Below are positions 22,288 to 33,230 of a stretch of 64,000 bases of DNA, one piece after another. The DNA is taken from the NCBI GenBank assembly GCA_029891345.1, contig CM056993.1, forward strand, positions 107,251,300 through 107,315,299, read 5' to 3'. The stretch comes from Dryococelus australis (taxonomy: Eukaryota; Arthropoda; Insecta; Phasmatodea; Phasmatidae). The notes under the pieces are model-generated. The model saw nothing but the letters and a program-made list of their open reading frames with translations. It did not search any database and had not been told where the DNA came from. The stretch's first letter is position 1, and every line of letters begins with the position of its first letter. Position numbers and translations under genes: made by a program.

Positions 22288-22523
22288 ATGCTGTTTACGG
22301 TAAAGTGAGTACTTTTGAGGCTCTAGTTACTTTTTCCTTTCAGCCATTCTTGATCCTTTATCCACCTTTTTATATAAATATTGCCAAGTAAGTAATAAAC
22401 ACAGTGTGTATTTTCCACCGCACTCGATATGTTAACGTCTAAGGCAAAAGTAAAATATGTTTATTAACTATTATTACAAAAGAAAGGGCTTTCAAAAGTG
22501 TTCACTTTGCCGTGAATAGCGTA
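22288..22523 (+). mobile_element. TcS-type short MITE
   Basis: Left end GCTGTTTACGGTAAAGTGAG, right end CACTTTGCCGTGAATAGCGTA. The interior carries AATAAACACAGTGTG as in the copy at 5110-5347. Confidence 0.75.
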
Positions 22524-22689
22524 TAGTCATAAACTCCCGCCAACTTAGCCCTTGGATTCTTGAAATTCCTTGCAAAGTTGTTGAAATACACGTTCTTACA
22601 GCATTAAACGTGCGTCAGCCAATGTGCTGATCTACGAAACGAACACGCACTTCACAGGAAGGGCTGTTCGTGTGCGCTCTAGACGTCAC

Positions 22690-22950
22690 GTGCAGTAGAA
22701 CACCATTTCAGATCTCCCGCCAAGCGAACCGGTTTCGATTCCCGACAGGGTCGTCCTGCCCCCGGATTTTTGCATGTGGTAGTCGCGCTGGGCGATGCCG
22801 CTGGTCGGTGGGGTTTTCTCGGGCGATGTCCCGTTTTTCCCCACCCTTGCATTCCGGCGCTGCTCCATTCCCACTTTGCTTCACCCTCATCGGCTCTCAA
22901 GACCTCTGTGTTAAGAGCCGCCCGAAATATCTTCACTCACTCTCCATTTC
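22690..22950 (+). mobile_element. tRNA-derived SINE (family 1), degraded head
   Basis: Plus-strand copy. The tRNA-like part is damaged before box B (GGTTTCGATTCCC), while the body and the CTCTCAAGACC / TTAAGAGCCGCCC 3' blocks are intact. All open frames here are SINE-derived. Confidence 0.75.
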
Positions 22951-23018
22951 ACAGCACGGCAACATAGCTGAAAACATGCTTTCGTACACTGCAGACTTTC
23001 CACTAGTACAACAATAGG

Positions 23019-23260
23019 TAGAAACCTGAAGAATTCGCGGATTCATTTTGGCACAAGCTAGAATTCAAAACACGCTTGTTTATATATATTTTTCCTTTGG
23101 TTCACGAGGTGTTTGACACTTCCTGGAGGACGCTGGCCCAATCGTCGCCTTTCACTATTAAAGCAGACAACCAATTTGCAGTTTATATCGACCTATATGT
23201 ACATAAGACTGTAGAGTCTATCCCACATATCATTGAACTCGCGAATTTCTCAGGTTTCTA
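23019..23260 (+). mobile_element. hAT-like MITE, family D
   Basis: Ends TAGAAACCTGAAGAATTCGC and TTTCTCAGGTTTCTA. Flanks are ACAATAGG and ATTATAGC (5 of 8 identical). The right flank is also the left flank of the next hAT-like element. The TATA part of the module is diverged, but AGAGTCTA is kept. Confidence 0.75.
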
Positions 23261-23268
23261 ATTATAGC

Positions 23269-23589
23269 TAGTGGCAGTGATTATTTCGCGAAAAGATTTC
23301 GACACAATATATAGTTCGAAGCACTGTGGCGTGGTCCAGCTTTTTTTTTTTTTTTTTTTTTTTACTGCCTGAAAAATGTTCGTTCTGGTTCATGTTAACT
23401 GCTAGCGCACGAATCAAGAAGGTTCAGTGTCGGAGTTACAGAATCCTGAATGGCTCTGTCAAATGCGGAAACGATACCAGCAGCCAATAGAGTTATGCCA
23501 ACAGCCGAGGTGTGTGTGTGTGTGTGTATATATATAATATTGGAGTCTATTGTGTCCTCCGATTTATTCGCGAAAAATTAGTGGCCCTA
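23269..23589 (+). mobile_element. hAT-like MITE, family C
   Basis: Starts TAGTGGCAGTGATTATTTCG and ends CGCGAAAAATTAGTGGCCCTA. Flanks ATTATAGC and ATTATTGA match at 6 of 8 bases. It includes a T run (23341-23363) and a GT/TA microsatellite (23511-23537) just before the GGAGTCTA motif. Confidence 0.78.
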
Positions 23590-24275
23590 ATTATTGAAAA
23601 TTTTTGACTATAGAAAATTTACAATTTACTAGTCGTTTAATAATTTTGTATTTAATTTTCACTGTGTTTTATTTCGTGCTTGCAAAATGTGAGAAATTTC
23701 TTGATAAAATGTAAATATGATCCTGACTTTTTATTACAAGCAAATAAAACGCAATTAAAATTAAGAACATAAACAATAAACATTTTTTAAAATGTAAATG
23801 TTCTATTATCGTACATTGTAAGTAATTACTCTGAATTCGAAATTATGACACGAAAACGAAGAATTTCTGCAAAAAGAGGGGAAGGCCAAGCGTTAACGGC
23901 GATGGCGCGTTCGATATGCGCGGCAGTGTCATCCTTATGGGCCCGGCGTTTCCGAGCCAAAAACGCGAAAATAGCTGCAAGTAGACGATAGCCTTAAGAT
24001 AGAACAAACTGTCTCGGAGCAGCCGTGTGACGCACTCTTTATGTCAGACGCACTGGGAAATATCATCATAGAAGTGACAACAGAACAAGATTTGTAAACG
24101 GGCTTCAGGGCATTCTTCCGTACCAGCAACAGGATGTTCTGTTAGAATACTGCAGTTCTGTTTGTTGAGCGGGGACAATCAAATATCGCTGAAGTGGTTC
24201 TGTTGAAGCAACTACCTGTTCTGTAAGGACAAGAGAGGGCTCGACCGTTAGAACTATTGAACTATAGTGATAGTA
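23590..24275. other. No recognised feature
   Basis: AT-rich to about 23880, then mixed composition. No repeat or gene support. Confidence 0.4.
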
Positions 24276-24700
24276 TAATCCATTCACAGTTACTTCACAC
24301 TTTTCTGCAGCCCTGCTAAAGTTCTACTTCCAGGATATTCCTCCGCCTCGTGCAAACTAAGCTGAACTAAGCCTAGAAAATTACCGCAAAGAATATCACA
24401 CCGAACTCGTGCGCATTCACTTATAATAATTTTCTGCATGAGAACTATTTCTTACTAGGTGCTACCAACCCACATGTTTTCTCACATTTTATATTCATAT
24501 TTATTACAAAATAAATATTATAATTGATTAGTAAAATATAGACGAAACTTCAATTTAACTAATAATAAGATACGTGTGTGTATACTGATGTATAAAACGC
24601 TTGGTACATGGCATATTTAGGAAATACCTAAATACGTAATTAATGGGGTGATTTTTAAAAGGTTTGCGTTAAAACGTCTGAAGAAACCGTGAATGGATTA
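24276..24700 (+). mobile_element. TcB-type MITE
   Basis: Runs TAATCCATTCACAGTTACTT to AACCGTGAATGGATTA, with TA on both sides. All TcB internal landmarks are present. Confidence 0.82.
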
Positions 24701-24894
24701 TAATTCTATAACAGATACTATCACAGGCAAGACCACAACACACATTTCTGCTGAAGTTACGGTCTAGGTTAACAATATTTAGGTGGGGGCTCCAATCAAA
24801 CATATTGCTGTCCTTATATTACTTGTCAAAACGGGTTACGGATACAGGAATTTCTCTTTATCCCAGTGCAATAAGAGTAGTATATAAGCATTGA

Positions 24895-25240
24895 GGGGAG
24901 TATGGAGTGAGGTTTGACAGACAGGTCGCGCGGAGGCAGGGCTGTTATCGGGCTGGGCAAACACACTCGCGGGCCCGAACAAGGGCAGCTGTGTGAGGGT
25001 TGGAACAGGCGTGGCGCTTGTCTGCCGGGGAGATGACGACGTCCATGCCACCTCCTCCAAGGGGTTGCCCGCTCAAGAGGTCACATTCACGCGCCAGGGG
25101 GTGGAGGGCATCTCCAACATGTGCGCCTCATCAGTCATCGTCACTGACGGATGGGGCCGGGATGGTTGTGAAGCTCGGCAGGCCGCGCCCAACACATTAA
25201 CGGCGAGTTATGACACGAACCTTTGCAGGCGCGCTAACCT
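24895..25240. other. GC- and CpG-rich island, unassigned
   Basis: Clearly GC-richer than the AT-rich surroundings, with long frames open on both strands (for example, plus strand from 24993 and minus strand from 25060). No product is recognised and no splice pair is convincing. It could be a promoter, a decayed exon or a GC-rich transposon fragment. Confidence 0.4.
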
Positions 25241-25244
25241 GTTA

Positions 25245-25420
25245 GGGTGCGTTTATAGTGGAGCGGCGAGTGGAGAGGAGAGCGGCGTGGTCAGCAAAGA
25301 GATGAAGCGTGAAGGAATCAAACCAATTATACAACTCGTTCTTCGCCGCCGGGCGGCTTCACCTCTTTGCTCACCGCGCCGCTCTCCTCACCACTCGGCG
25401 CTCCACTATAAACGCAGACT
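25245..25420. mobile_element. Hairpin MITE, PIF/Harbinger-like
   Basis: The arms GCGTTTATAGTGGAGCGGCG and its inverse (CGGCGCTCCACTATAAACGC) pair over about 65 bases, continuing through GGAGAGGAGAGCGGCG and CTCATCTCTTTGC-like blocks. TTA lies at 25242-25244 and 25421-25423, matching the 3-bp target of PIF/Harbinger elements. Non-coding; the frame crossing it is fortuitous. Confidence 0.65.
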
Positions 25421-25554
25421 TTAGGGTCACGACGAGCGAAGGGAGAGCGAGTGGAGTCTTGGGTGGAATCTCCCGGGGCTCGAACTCAAGAGGAGAAGCT
25501 TCGTTTTGACGACATCGGTCACACGTGACGCCTCCTTTCAACTTCCACTGTTAC

Positions 25555-25786
25555 CGTTACAGAGTACTTGAGAATACAGAGGTGAAATGGTGGCGTGGTG
25601 AGTATGGAGCAGAGCTGGAATGCAAGAGTGGGGGGAAACGGGAGAGGCCCGAGAAAACCCGTCGACCAACGGCGTCGTCCGGCACGATTCCCGCATGCGA
25701 AAATCCGGGGGAAACCCGCCGGGAATCGAAACAGGTTCGCCTAGGCGGGAGGAGAGTAGTCTAACCACTACACCACGGTGGCCCCA
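25555..25786 (-). mobile_element. tRNA-derived SINE (family 1) beside a repeat fragment
   Basis: Bases 25596-25786 are a minus-strand SINE with head GGGGCCACCGTGGTGTAGTG and box B-like GTTTCGATTCCCGG. The 40 bases before it (ACAGAGTACTTGAGAATACA, GGTGAAA) match a segment near 31640 that is part of repeat M. Confidence 0.75.
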
Positions 25787-25810
25787 ATATGGCGGAACAT
25801 TGTTAACCAT

Positions 25811-27770
25811 TCAGCTAGTGAAGCCCAACTTGTCAGACAGTATCTCGGACCAACAGTTCAAAAGTGAGCTCATCAGGGAGCAATGGTCAACATTGTCTAC
25901 TTGTACTGAAGCAAATGAAAGATCCATTTTTTTAAACCAAGTTTTCCATTGTTTTGAAAAATGTTTCCCATCCCGACTGACCCACAGTAATACAAATCCA
26001 AAGAAAAATTTATGGCTCACCAAAGGAATAAAAATTTCCTGTGAAAACAAAATAAAACTATACAATGCTGTCAGAACCAGCAGCAACCGTGATACAATGA
26101 ATCACTATAGGAAATACTGCAAAATTTTGAGTAAGGCCAAATATCTGCAAAAAAAAAGGATTTTTTATGAAAACTCATTAAGAATTATCAAAACAAAATA
26201 AAAATGACATGGAATATTGTAAAAAATACAACAGGAAGAACAACAGATCAATGTCCAGTTGTAAACCTAAAAGTAAATTATTGCATATTCAGACCCTAAA
26301 ATTAGTAGCAGATACATTTAATTCATACTACTTAAATGTCGTAGAAAACATGATTAACAAAAAGATTAAACAAGATATAAACAATATTCCTACACTTCAG
26401 GGCACAGAATACCCTGCTATATCTTTTACAAACACAACTCCAAAAGAAGTGGAGAAAACAAACAATTCTTTGCAACCAAAATTATCCAGTGGCTATGATG
26501 GAATTAGGTGTAGGTTATTAAAGCAATGCGCTTTTGAATTCAGTGTGCCATTGAGTCATATTTGTAATGCTATCTTCAGTACAGGATTGTTGCCAGATAG
26601 ACTCAAATGGGCTATGGTAACACCATTGTTCAAGAAATGAGACAAGACCGAAGTAAACAATTATAGACCTATCTCACTTCTTACACGCTTTTCAAAAGTA
26701 ATTAAAAAACTAATTTTTCAGGAGGTCGTTACAACATTTTGAGAATCACAAAATCTTACCAAATTTCCAGCTTGGCTTTAGGACAAACACGTCAGCCAAT
26801 GATGCAAATTTCAAACTAACAAATAGCATTCTTAATCCACTTGATAAAAAGATGCCATCTAATGGAATATTTTGCGACCTCACTAAAGCATTTGACTGTG
26901 TAAATCACAACATACTTATAGAAACATTAAAGTTTTGTGGAGTCTCAGGTACACCAAATAAAGAATTAGTTCATACCTTTCAAACAGACAACAAGCGCGG
27001 ATCAATGGAAAAACTACTTCATTCTACTCTGAACCAGGAAAAATCAAGCATGGGGTCCCACAAGGATCAATATTAGGCCTCTACTCTTTCTAGTTTATAC
27101 GAATGACCTCGCTTGTGCCTTAACCCCAGAAACTACTGCAATTTTAATTGCAGATGATACTAGCATCTTAGTCTCTGCAGACTCAGTAAATGATCTTGCA
27201 CAGAAAACGGACACAGCATTTAAAGACCTAAATGCATGGTTTACTACAAACAAATTAAATCTTAACCTAGATAAAACATATCTTATGAATTTCCTCACAA
27301 AGAACACGAAAAACATTAATTCATATGTTAGCAGTAACAGAGAAAAAATTAATGAAACTGCAGTGATTAAGTTTCTTGGCTTAAAAGTAGGCAATTTACT
27401 TAACTGGAAATCTCACATTGCGTATATTTTGCCTAAACTAAGTTCAGCATGATTCGTTCTGCGGAGTGTTGCAGAGGTCTTGAACCAAAATACAGCAAAA
27501 ATGGCATATTTTGCATATTTTCATTCCATCATGTGTTATGGTATAACTTTTTGGGTTAATTCCACTGACAGAAAAAAAGTGTTTCACATGCAATAGAGAG
27601 CTGTAAGAATAATCAATGGCAAAAGAAAGGCAGACTCATGTAGACCTCTTTTCAAGAGCTCAGAGATTTTAACATTTGCATGTGAGTACATGTTTTCAGT
27701 ACTTATATTCGTGTCCAAAAACAGTCTTCTATTTCAGAAAAATTAGTCCTTTCATAAGCAAGACACGAGA

Positions 27771-27830
<60 letters not shown>

Positions 27831-28022
27831 ACACGTGGCTTCAGTTAACTTAAAACTTGTCCAGAAAGGGCCGTGCTACCTTGGTAGCCAACTTTTCAAT
27901 AAGTTACCACAACACCTTCAAGAAATTTACTTCTCTAACCAAAAACTCCTTAAAAAACAGCTGAAAGCATTTTTTAAACTAACATTTTATAGGGTAGATG
28001 GATATCTAAACTACAAATATTA
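25811..28022 (+). pseudogene. LINE reverse transcriptase, multiply frameshifted
   Basis: Recognisable blocks, in order: KNLWLTKGIKISCENKIKLY (pre-RT linker, about 26010), SSGYDGIRCRLLKQ (26489 on), LPDRLKWAMVTPLFKK then NNYRPISLL (26590-26690), FCDLTKAFDCVNH (26870-26910), GVPQGSIL (27050), IADDTSILVSA (27145), KLNLNLDKT (27250) and VIKFLGLKV (27365). The catalytic box reads IADD where F/YADD is usual. A one-base deletion follows GSILG at about 27077, and stops occur at 26638 and 27450. After an A run, LHVASVNLKLVQKGP and NKLPQHLQE complete the C-terminal tail typical of arthropod Jockey-like elements. Family placement is inference from these motifs. Confidence 0.85.
27776..27828 (+). repeat. 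A run of about 52 bases inside the LINE coding region
   Basis: An uninterrupted A tract lies between the frame encoding the reverse transcriptase end and the frame of the C-terminal tail. It is internal, not the element's 3' tail, which is at about 28288-28318. Confidence 0.95.
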
Positions 28023-28344
28023 AGAGATGACTGTATAATATGTCGTTGTACGCATTTCTTGTTCCAGTTTTTCTCGTTTCTTCTGTTTCAGTCAAACGAC
28101 GACGTCCCACAGCATGTTGGAAGAAGATTAGTCAAATTGTGAGGAAGAGCTATGATATGCGTGAACTTGTAATCTGACATATATCTGCGTGTGTTTGCTA
28201 TATCCAGTGCATAAACTTTGTATTCTGTAATTTGACTTGTCCAATATCTTTGTACAGCTATGTATTGAAAAAAGATCTTACGAATGCAATAAAAAAAACA
28301 AAAGAAAAGAAAACAACACAGAATACTCCATAACGTGTAATAGC

Positions 28345-28640
28345 TAGAGGTAGTGAAATTTCGCGAAATGTTTTCAAGACAAGTTATATTTCAAAACACT
28401 GTAGGGTTGGTTACCTATCTTGATTGGCTCCATTACTTTTGGACGCGTGTTAAGTCTCTGCACACGAATCATGTAGGAGCCGTGCCGATGTTGCCGAATT
28501 CTACGTAGTCCGATGAAATATGAAAACGCCTTCTCAAGCAGACAGCAACCGATGGCAATAGACAAACTGCTGTTGGGTGCTTATAGTATTGAAGTCTACC
28601 GTGTACTAATTTTTTTTTTCGCGAAAAATCACTAGCTCTA
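28345..28640 (+). mobile_element. hAT-like MITE, family C
   Basis: Flanks GTAATAGC (28337-28344) and GCAATAGC (28641-28648) differ at one base. Ends TAGAGGTAGTGAAATTTCGC and CGAAAAATCACTAGCTCTA are inverse. GATTGGCT is present and TTGAAGTCTACCG lies 55 bases from the right end. Confidence 0.88.
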
Positions 28641-28903
28641 GCAATAGCCAATCATACCTAAGATCCATTTCCACAGCTTGGCGCAGCCCATGAGCGACCG
28701 AGTTTGCTAACATGAAAGGAACTTCCGTATACTTGGCTATCCTGTGGCTGCGTCTTGTTTTGGTAACGGTTTCTCCCATTCAAACTATCCAGCGGCCTGA
28801 ATATTAACTTGGCCTGCAGATTTCCCAAGGCAATCAGAGACGACATGGCGTGGTGGTTACTTCGAAGAGGGCACACTGACTGACTGCGTGGGCTCTGGGG
28901 ATA

Positions 28904-29709
28904 TAGTCTGTTGGCGGTTTATTCACACTTTTTAAATATACCCTTTGGAAAAAATCATCACCTGTTTCGCTGGCCTGAATGTTTCCTAAATATGCCATGC
29001 ATCACAACGTGAAGTATCTTATTTTTGGTTCGAATAAATTTTCAACTTCTATTTTATTTACAAATGATAATATTTCATTTATAATTAATACGAATGGAAA
29101 TAGCGAGAAAAAATAGTGTTGGCAATGCCTGGTAAGAAATAGTTCTTGAGCAAAATATCATCACACTGAGTGCGCACGAATATGGTGCACAGTCCCTTTG
29201 GTGTAGTTTTATAGGCTTCGTTAAGCGTTCTGTATGCGAGGCGGAGAAATATCCTGGAAGTAAAACTTTAGCAGGACTTCAGAAAAGTTGCTATAGGCTA
29301 TTCACGATAAAGGGAGAACTCTGAAATCAACATTAGGAAGAAGTCACTATCCCTACCTCCATATATTTTAACGGGTGCCCAGAAAAATTGATAATGAAGG
29401 ATGGGAAGTAGTTCCATATCTTAACGTCGAATAAAAAGTGTTAGCTAACGATTCGTGATAACTTAAATTATTTCTTTCACTTTCTGATTTTTTTTAATGC
29501 ATCGATGTGTAAAAATGTGCGGATTTGTAAAATACTTATTTCCTAATAATTTACTCGACCGACGCATGAATAAAGTGATGAGGCCCGTGGCAATGTTAAT
29601 TTTACATAAGGCGAAAGAATGCACAACAAGTATACAAGTAGGTCTTAAGCAGGACTTTTGTAAGTGCTCATTTTACAGTGAACAGCCTATATTAACCGTA
29701 AATGGACTA
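28904..29709 (-). mobile_element. TcB-type MITE interrupted by a TcA
   Basis: Reverse TcB with left end TAGTCTGTTGGCGGTTTATT. Its last 18 bases (AACCGTAAATGGACTA) are separated from the rest by a complete TcA at 29294-29689, which hit just inside the right inverted end. Confidence 0.85.
29294..29689 (+). mobile_element. TcA-type MITE nested in TcB
   Basis: TAGGCTATTCACGATAAAGG to TTTACAGTGAACAGCCTA, with TA at 29292-29293 and 29690-29691. Removing it and one TA rejoins the TcB terminus, so the TA duplication is confirmed. Confidence 0.88.
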
Positions 29710-29840
29710 TAGGCCTTGTGTCTGATTGGCTGCTGCGTGCTACCAACGCTCCCGCATTGGCTTGACTGCCAGCTAGCAAGCAGGTTGTCAGTTGCTGACT
29801 GCCGAAAGGCCTTCCTACACATTGCGACCAGGCGACAAGC
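29710..29840 (+). repeat. CCAAT-rich interspersed repeat M, copy 2
   Basis: GGCCTTGTGTCTGATTGGCT, GCATTGGCTTGACTGCCAGC and the following AGCAAGCAGGTT block match the copies at 10830 and 43225. Class unknown. Confidence 0.55.
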
Positions 29841-29944
29841 CATTTCGCTAGTCGTATGTTGCTTGAGTTCACTGAATAAGTAAGCTATTTTACTTCTGTA
29901 TTCTTTGGCACTCTGTGGTCTAGTAGATGCATGTTTACTATAGT

Positions 29945-30206
29945 TAGAGACCCGAGAAATTCGCGAGTTCAGTGACCTGTTGGCTAAACTTCACAGTCTC
30001 ATACAGTTATCAACTGTTTACTGGTTGATCGTTGGGATAGTAAAATGCGGTTGTTGGGCGCACAATTCATTGCGTGTTTGTTATTGGCTCATTCATCTCC
30101 AGGAGGTGTCAAACAAAACGACAACCAATTACAAACGTCACATGAACGTACATGTGAGTGAATTCCAACTTGTCTAGAAATGAACCCGCGAAATCTTGGG
30201 TCTCTA
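29945..30206 (-). mobile_element. hAT-like MITE, family D, perfect target duplication
   Basis: ACTATAGT occurs at 29937-29944 and 30207-30214. Ends are TAGAGACCCGAGAAATTCGC and CTTGGGTCTCTA. The duplicated target overlaps the first bases of the TcB that follows. This copy has lost the TATATAA block but keeps GTGAAGTTTAGCC on the minus strand. Confidence 0.92.
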
Positions 30207-30210
30207 ACTA

Positions 30211-30642
30211 TAGTGTATTCACAGTTTCTTTACCCAATTTGAATCAAACCTTTGAAATATCACCGTGTGTACGACGTGTTTGATTGTTTCCGAAACATGC
30301 CATGTATCAGTAACGTTTTACACTCGTGTTTACATAAAATTTTCTAGTTTTTTTTTGGTCAATTCGAACTTTTGCTTACATTTCGTCTATAAGCTGTAAT
30401 ATTTCATTTCTAATTAATGCGAATGAAAACTGGGAGAAAATATGTGCGTTGGTAATACCTGGTAAGAAATACTTCTCACTAAAAACATTCTTACTCTGAG
30501 TGCGCACGAATGCAATGCGTTGTCCCCTTTGGTGTATTTTTCTAGACTCGGTTAAGCTTTGGTTACATCAGGCGGATGGATATTCTGGAGGTAGAACTTT
30601 AGCAGAACTCCAAAAAGGTGTGGAGTAACCTCGAAAGGACTA
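30211..30642 (-). mobile_element. TcB-type MITE, inverted
   Basis: TAGTGTATTCACAGTTTCTT at the left, GAGTAACCTCGAAAGGACTA at the right. Internal landmarks such as GAGTGCGCACGAATGC are present in reverse order. Confidence 0.8.
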
Positions 30643-31194
30643 CAATAATAGCTTCCAAAATACTTAGAAAGCACAGACTATTAAGGAATTCTTGATTCCT
30701 CGATCCCGGCCGACTACGTTCAAGAATACAATTCGACTGCTCTGGGTGTGGATGGCTTTTACTCTGCACTCCAATGCGATGGCTCAGTTGTGGATAAAAA
30801 TAATGAATACCATTACTTTTGTACACAAAACTTTAACTTTAATAAACCTTTCCCAAAATTTTCTAAACATTGTTTTATATATATATATATATATATAAAA
30901 CTTAATACACTACAACTTATCGTTACGACGGTCATCATTGCGTTACGAAACGTATATTTGTCGGCGCAAGACACTGCAGAAGAAACCTCGTCGCCAGTAC
31001 TTAAGTTAGTGTCATGGTATTTCATTTCGAAATAGAAAGTCCGGAGAAATACCAGATGTATGTACTACATACACTCTGCGGCCTATCTGAAGTAGTTTGA
31101 AATAAAAACCAGTCGGTGAAATGTGAGTCACTGAACAAAGGGAAGCACTGTTGATTAATGCATTGACCCAGTTTCACAAGTGTGTCAGCGATTA
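30643..31194. other. Unassigned DNA with a short TA tract
   Basis: A (TA)n tract at 30876-30897 underlies the Y/I-rich frames. Nothing else was recognised. Confidence 0.45.
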
Positions 31195-31620
31195 ATGGCT
31201 GTTCACGGTAAAACGAGCACTTTTGAAATCAACCTTTGAATAATATCACTGCTCCTACGGGCATATATTTGAACGGGCGCACTGAGTGGCATGCGCCCAA
31301 TAAAGTTGGTAACGATGGAGGATAAGTATTAAGGATAACTCTTAACGTCGGATTCAATATTATTGGGTAGCCATCTGTGATAAATTAAATTATTTATTTC
31401 GCTTTCTCTTTTTTAATGTATCTAAGTGCAAGAATTAGCGGATATATAGAATATTTACTTTTTCTAATAATTTCACAGTTTTACTTGACGGACGCATGAA
31501 TAAAGTGGTAAGGCACGTGGCTGTGTTAATTTTCCATAAGGTGGAAGGATACAAAACGGACACACAAGTAGCTCTTAAACAGGGCTTTTAAAAGTGCTCA
31601 TTTTACAATGAACAGCCTTT
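31195..31620 (+). mobile_element. TcA-type MITE
   Basis: Left end TGGCTGTTCACGGTAAAACG, right end ATTTTACAATGAACAGCCTT. Full internal match to the family. Confidence 0.82.
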
Positions 31621-31629
31621 ACCACTGAT

Positions 31630-31900
31630 GTGCGGTCACAGAGTACTTGACATTACAGAGGTGAAACAACCGTTCATTCCGCGAACTCCAGCCGCACGGG
31701 CCAGCAAAATGGCAGCACTGGCAGGCGACATGTCGTAACATGGTTCGCCAATCAGCGCCTGGTAAATTGCCAGCCAGAAACCAAGCTAATAGGGAACCTT
31801 TTGTACTACGCAGTATCCAATTAGAACACGAATCTCACTTACAGAGACTCTCCCAGCCAATCAAAACAGGGGTTAGCCTACCTCAAAAGAACCATCACTC
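31630..31900 (-). repeat. CCAAT-rich interspersed repeat M, inverted copy
   Basis: CACAGAGTACTTGACATTAC and AGAGGTGAAAC match the fragment at 25555 and the segment near 40735. It includes CGCCAATCAGCGCC, ATCCAATTAG and AGCCAATCAAAAC. Ends uncertain. Confidence 0.5.
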
Positions 31901-32123
31901 CATTTCGCTCCTGCGTACTTATCTACTCCGTATAACATTGACTTCGACTGACTTCATTGATACGGCAATCAAGAGATGGGACATTTTTGAAACTACAGTG
32001 ATTCTATGTCAATTATTCAAAGATAATATTACTGCTTCCTATGACTGCGAGTCTGAAACTTCTTTTGTCGCGTTATCTCATCTGTATTTCACTTTTAACC
32101 TACTCAGACCCATTATGCATTAC

Positions 32124-32406
32124 CAGGGGCAGTGATATTTCGCAAAAACATTTTGAGACTAGCTACAGTTCAAAGCACTGAGGGGTCGTCCAGCTTTTTT
32201 GATTGGCTGACGCATGATCTTTTTTTTGTTAACTGTTTGCGCACGAACCAGGAAGGTACAGTGTTGGAGTTACGAAATCCTGAGTGGCTCTGTCAAATGC
32301 GGAAACGACACCAGCAGACAATAGTGTTATGACAACAGCCGAGGTGTATTTATTGTATTGAAGTCTACTGTGTGCTTCGATTTACTAACGAAATTCAGTG
32401 GCCATA
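32124..32406 (+). mobile_element. hAT-like MITE, family C
   Basis: CAGGGGCAGTGATATTTCGC at the left, TTCAGTGGCCATA at the right. Flanks TGCATTAC and TTCTTTAC agree at 6 of 8 bases. GATTGGCTGACGC and TTGAAGTCTACTG are present. Confidence 0.82.
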
Positions 32407-32723
32407 TTCTTTACGCATATAAGCCATTCATGGTTATTTACAACTGTTCTGAAGTCTTACTTAATTTCTACTTACAGGATATTCCTCTGCATCATGCTAA
32501 CGAAGCTTAACAAAGTCTAGAAAATTAGCCCAAAGGGACGATAATTTTTTTGCACGAGAACTATTTATTAAAAGGCATTGCCCACACACCTTTTCTCTCT
32601 ATTTTCATACATATTAAATAATAATTAATATTATAATTTATGTACAAATATAAGTAAATCATTTTAATAAAAAATAAGATGCTCATATCCAAACAGAAGT
32701 ACAAAACGATTGTAATACGTGAC

Positions 32724-32980
32724 TAGAGACCAGAGAATTTCGCGGGTTCATTTATAGACACATGTACGTTCATGTTAGGTTTATAATTGGTCGACGTGTT
32801 GTTTGACACCTCCTAGAGATAAAAGAGCCAATAACAAACATGCAATGAATTGTGCCCCAAACCACCACCTTTTACTACCACAACAATCAACCAATGAACA
32901 GTTGATATCTGTATGAGAGTATATAAGACTGTGAAGTCTAACCTACAGGTCATTGCACTCGCGAATTTTTCAGGTTTCTA
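32724..32980 (+). mobile_element. hAT-like MITE, family D, first of a back-to-back pair
   Basis: Flanked by TACGTGAC (32716-32723) and TACACGAC (32981-32988). Ends TAGAGACCAGAGAATTTCGC and TTTCAGGTTTCTA. The promoter-like module is intact: CCAATGAACAG, TATATAA at 32920-32926 and GTGAAGTCTAACC. Confidence 0.88.
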
Positions 32981-32988
32981 TACACGAC

Positions 32989-33230
32989 TAAAGACCTGAA
33001 GAAATCGCTGATTCATTTCGGGGCAAGCTAGAATTGAAAACACGCATGTTTATATAAGTTTATTCATTGGTACACACGATGTATGACATTTCCTGGAGAA
33101 CTCTGGCCCAATCGTCGCCATTCACTGTTACAGCTGACAACCAATGTGCAGTTGATATCGGCATACATACACGTAAGACTGCAGCGTTTATCCTACAGGT
33201 CACTGAACTCGCGAATTTTTCAGGTTTCTG
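32989..33230 (+). mobile_element. hAT-like MITE, family D, second of the pair
   Basis: Starts TAAAGACCTGAAGAAATCGC directly after TACACGAC and ends TTTCAGGTTTCTG before TACATGAC (33231-33238). It is closest to the copy at 23019-23260, so it is a different subtype from its neighbour and not a tandem duplicate. Confidence 0.88.

Larger units (their letters stand above)
25787..28318 (+). mobile_element. Non-LTR retrotransposon (Jockey/I-like LINE), 5'-truncated and broken
   Basis: It carries the end of the linker after the endonuclease, the reverse transcriptase, and a C-terminal tail, in several frames. It ends in an A-rich tail after AATAAA (28288-28293). The endonuclease is absent. A SINE lies immediately upstream. 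It is the kind of element that could have supplied enzymes for the SINEs, although this copy is dead. Confidence 0.85.

Noticed and set aside
22670-23017. A 115-residue frame with serine/proline content
   Set aside because: It lies almost entirely in a SINE copy.
25239-25427. TTAGGGT on both sides of the hairpin as telomeric repeat
   Set aside because: Only one unit occurs on each side; it is better explained by TTA target duplication followed by GGG.
25620-25810. The first part of the 193-residue frame as the LINE protein N-terminus
   Set aside because: Residues before about 25811 come from the adjacent SINE read in the opposite direction; LINE-like sequence begins only after it.
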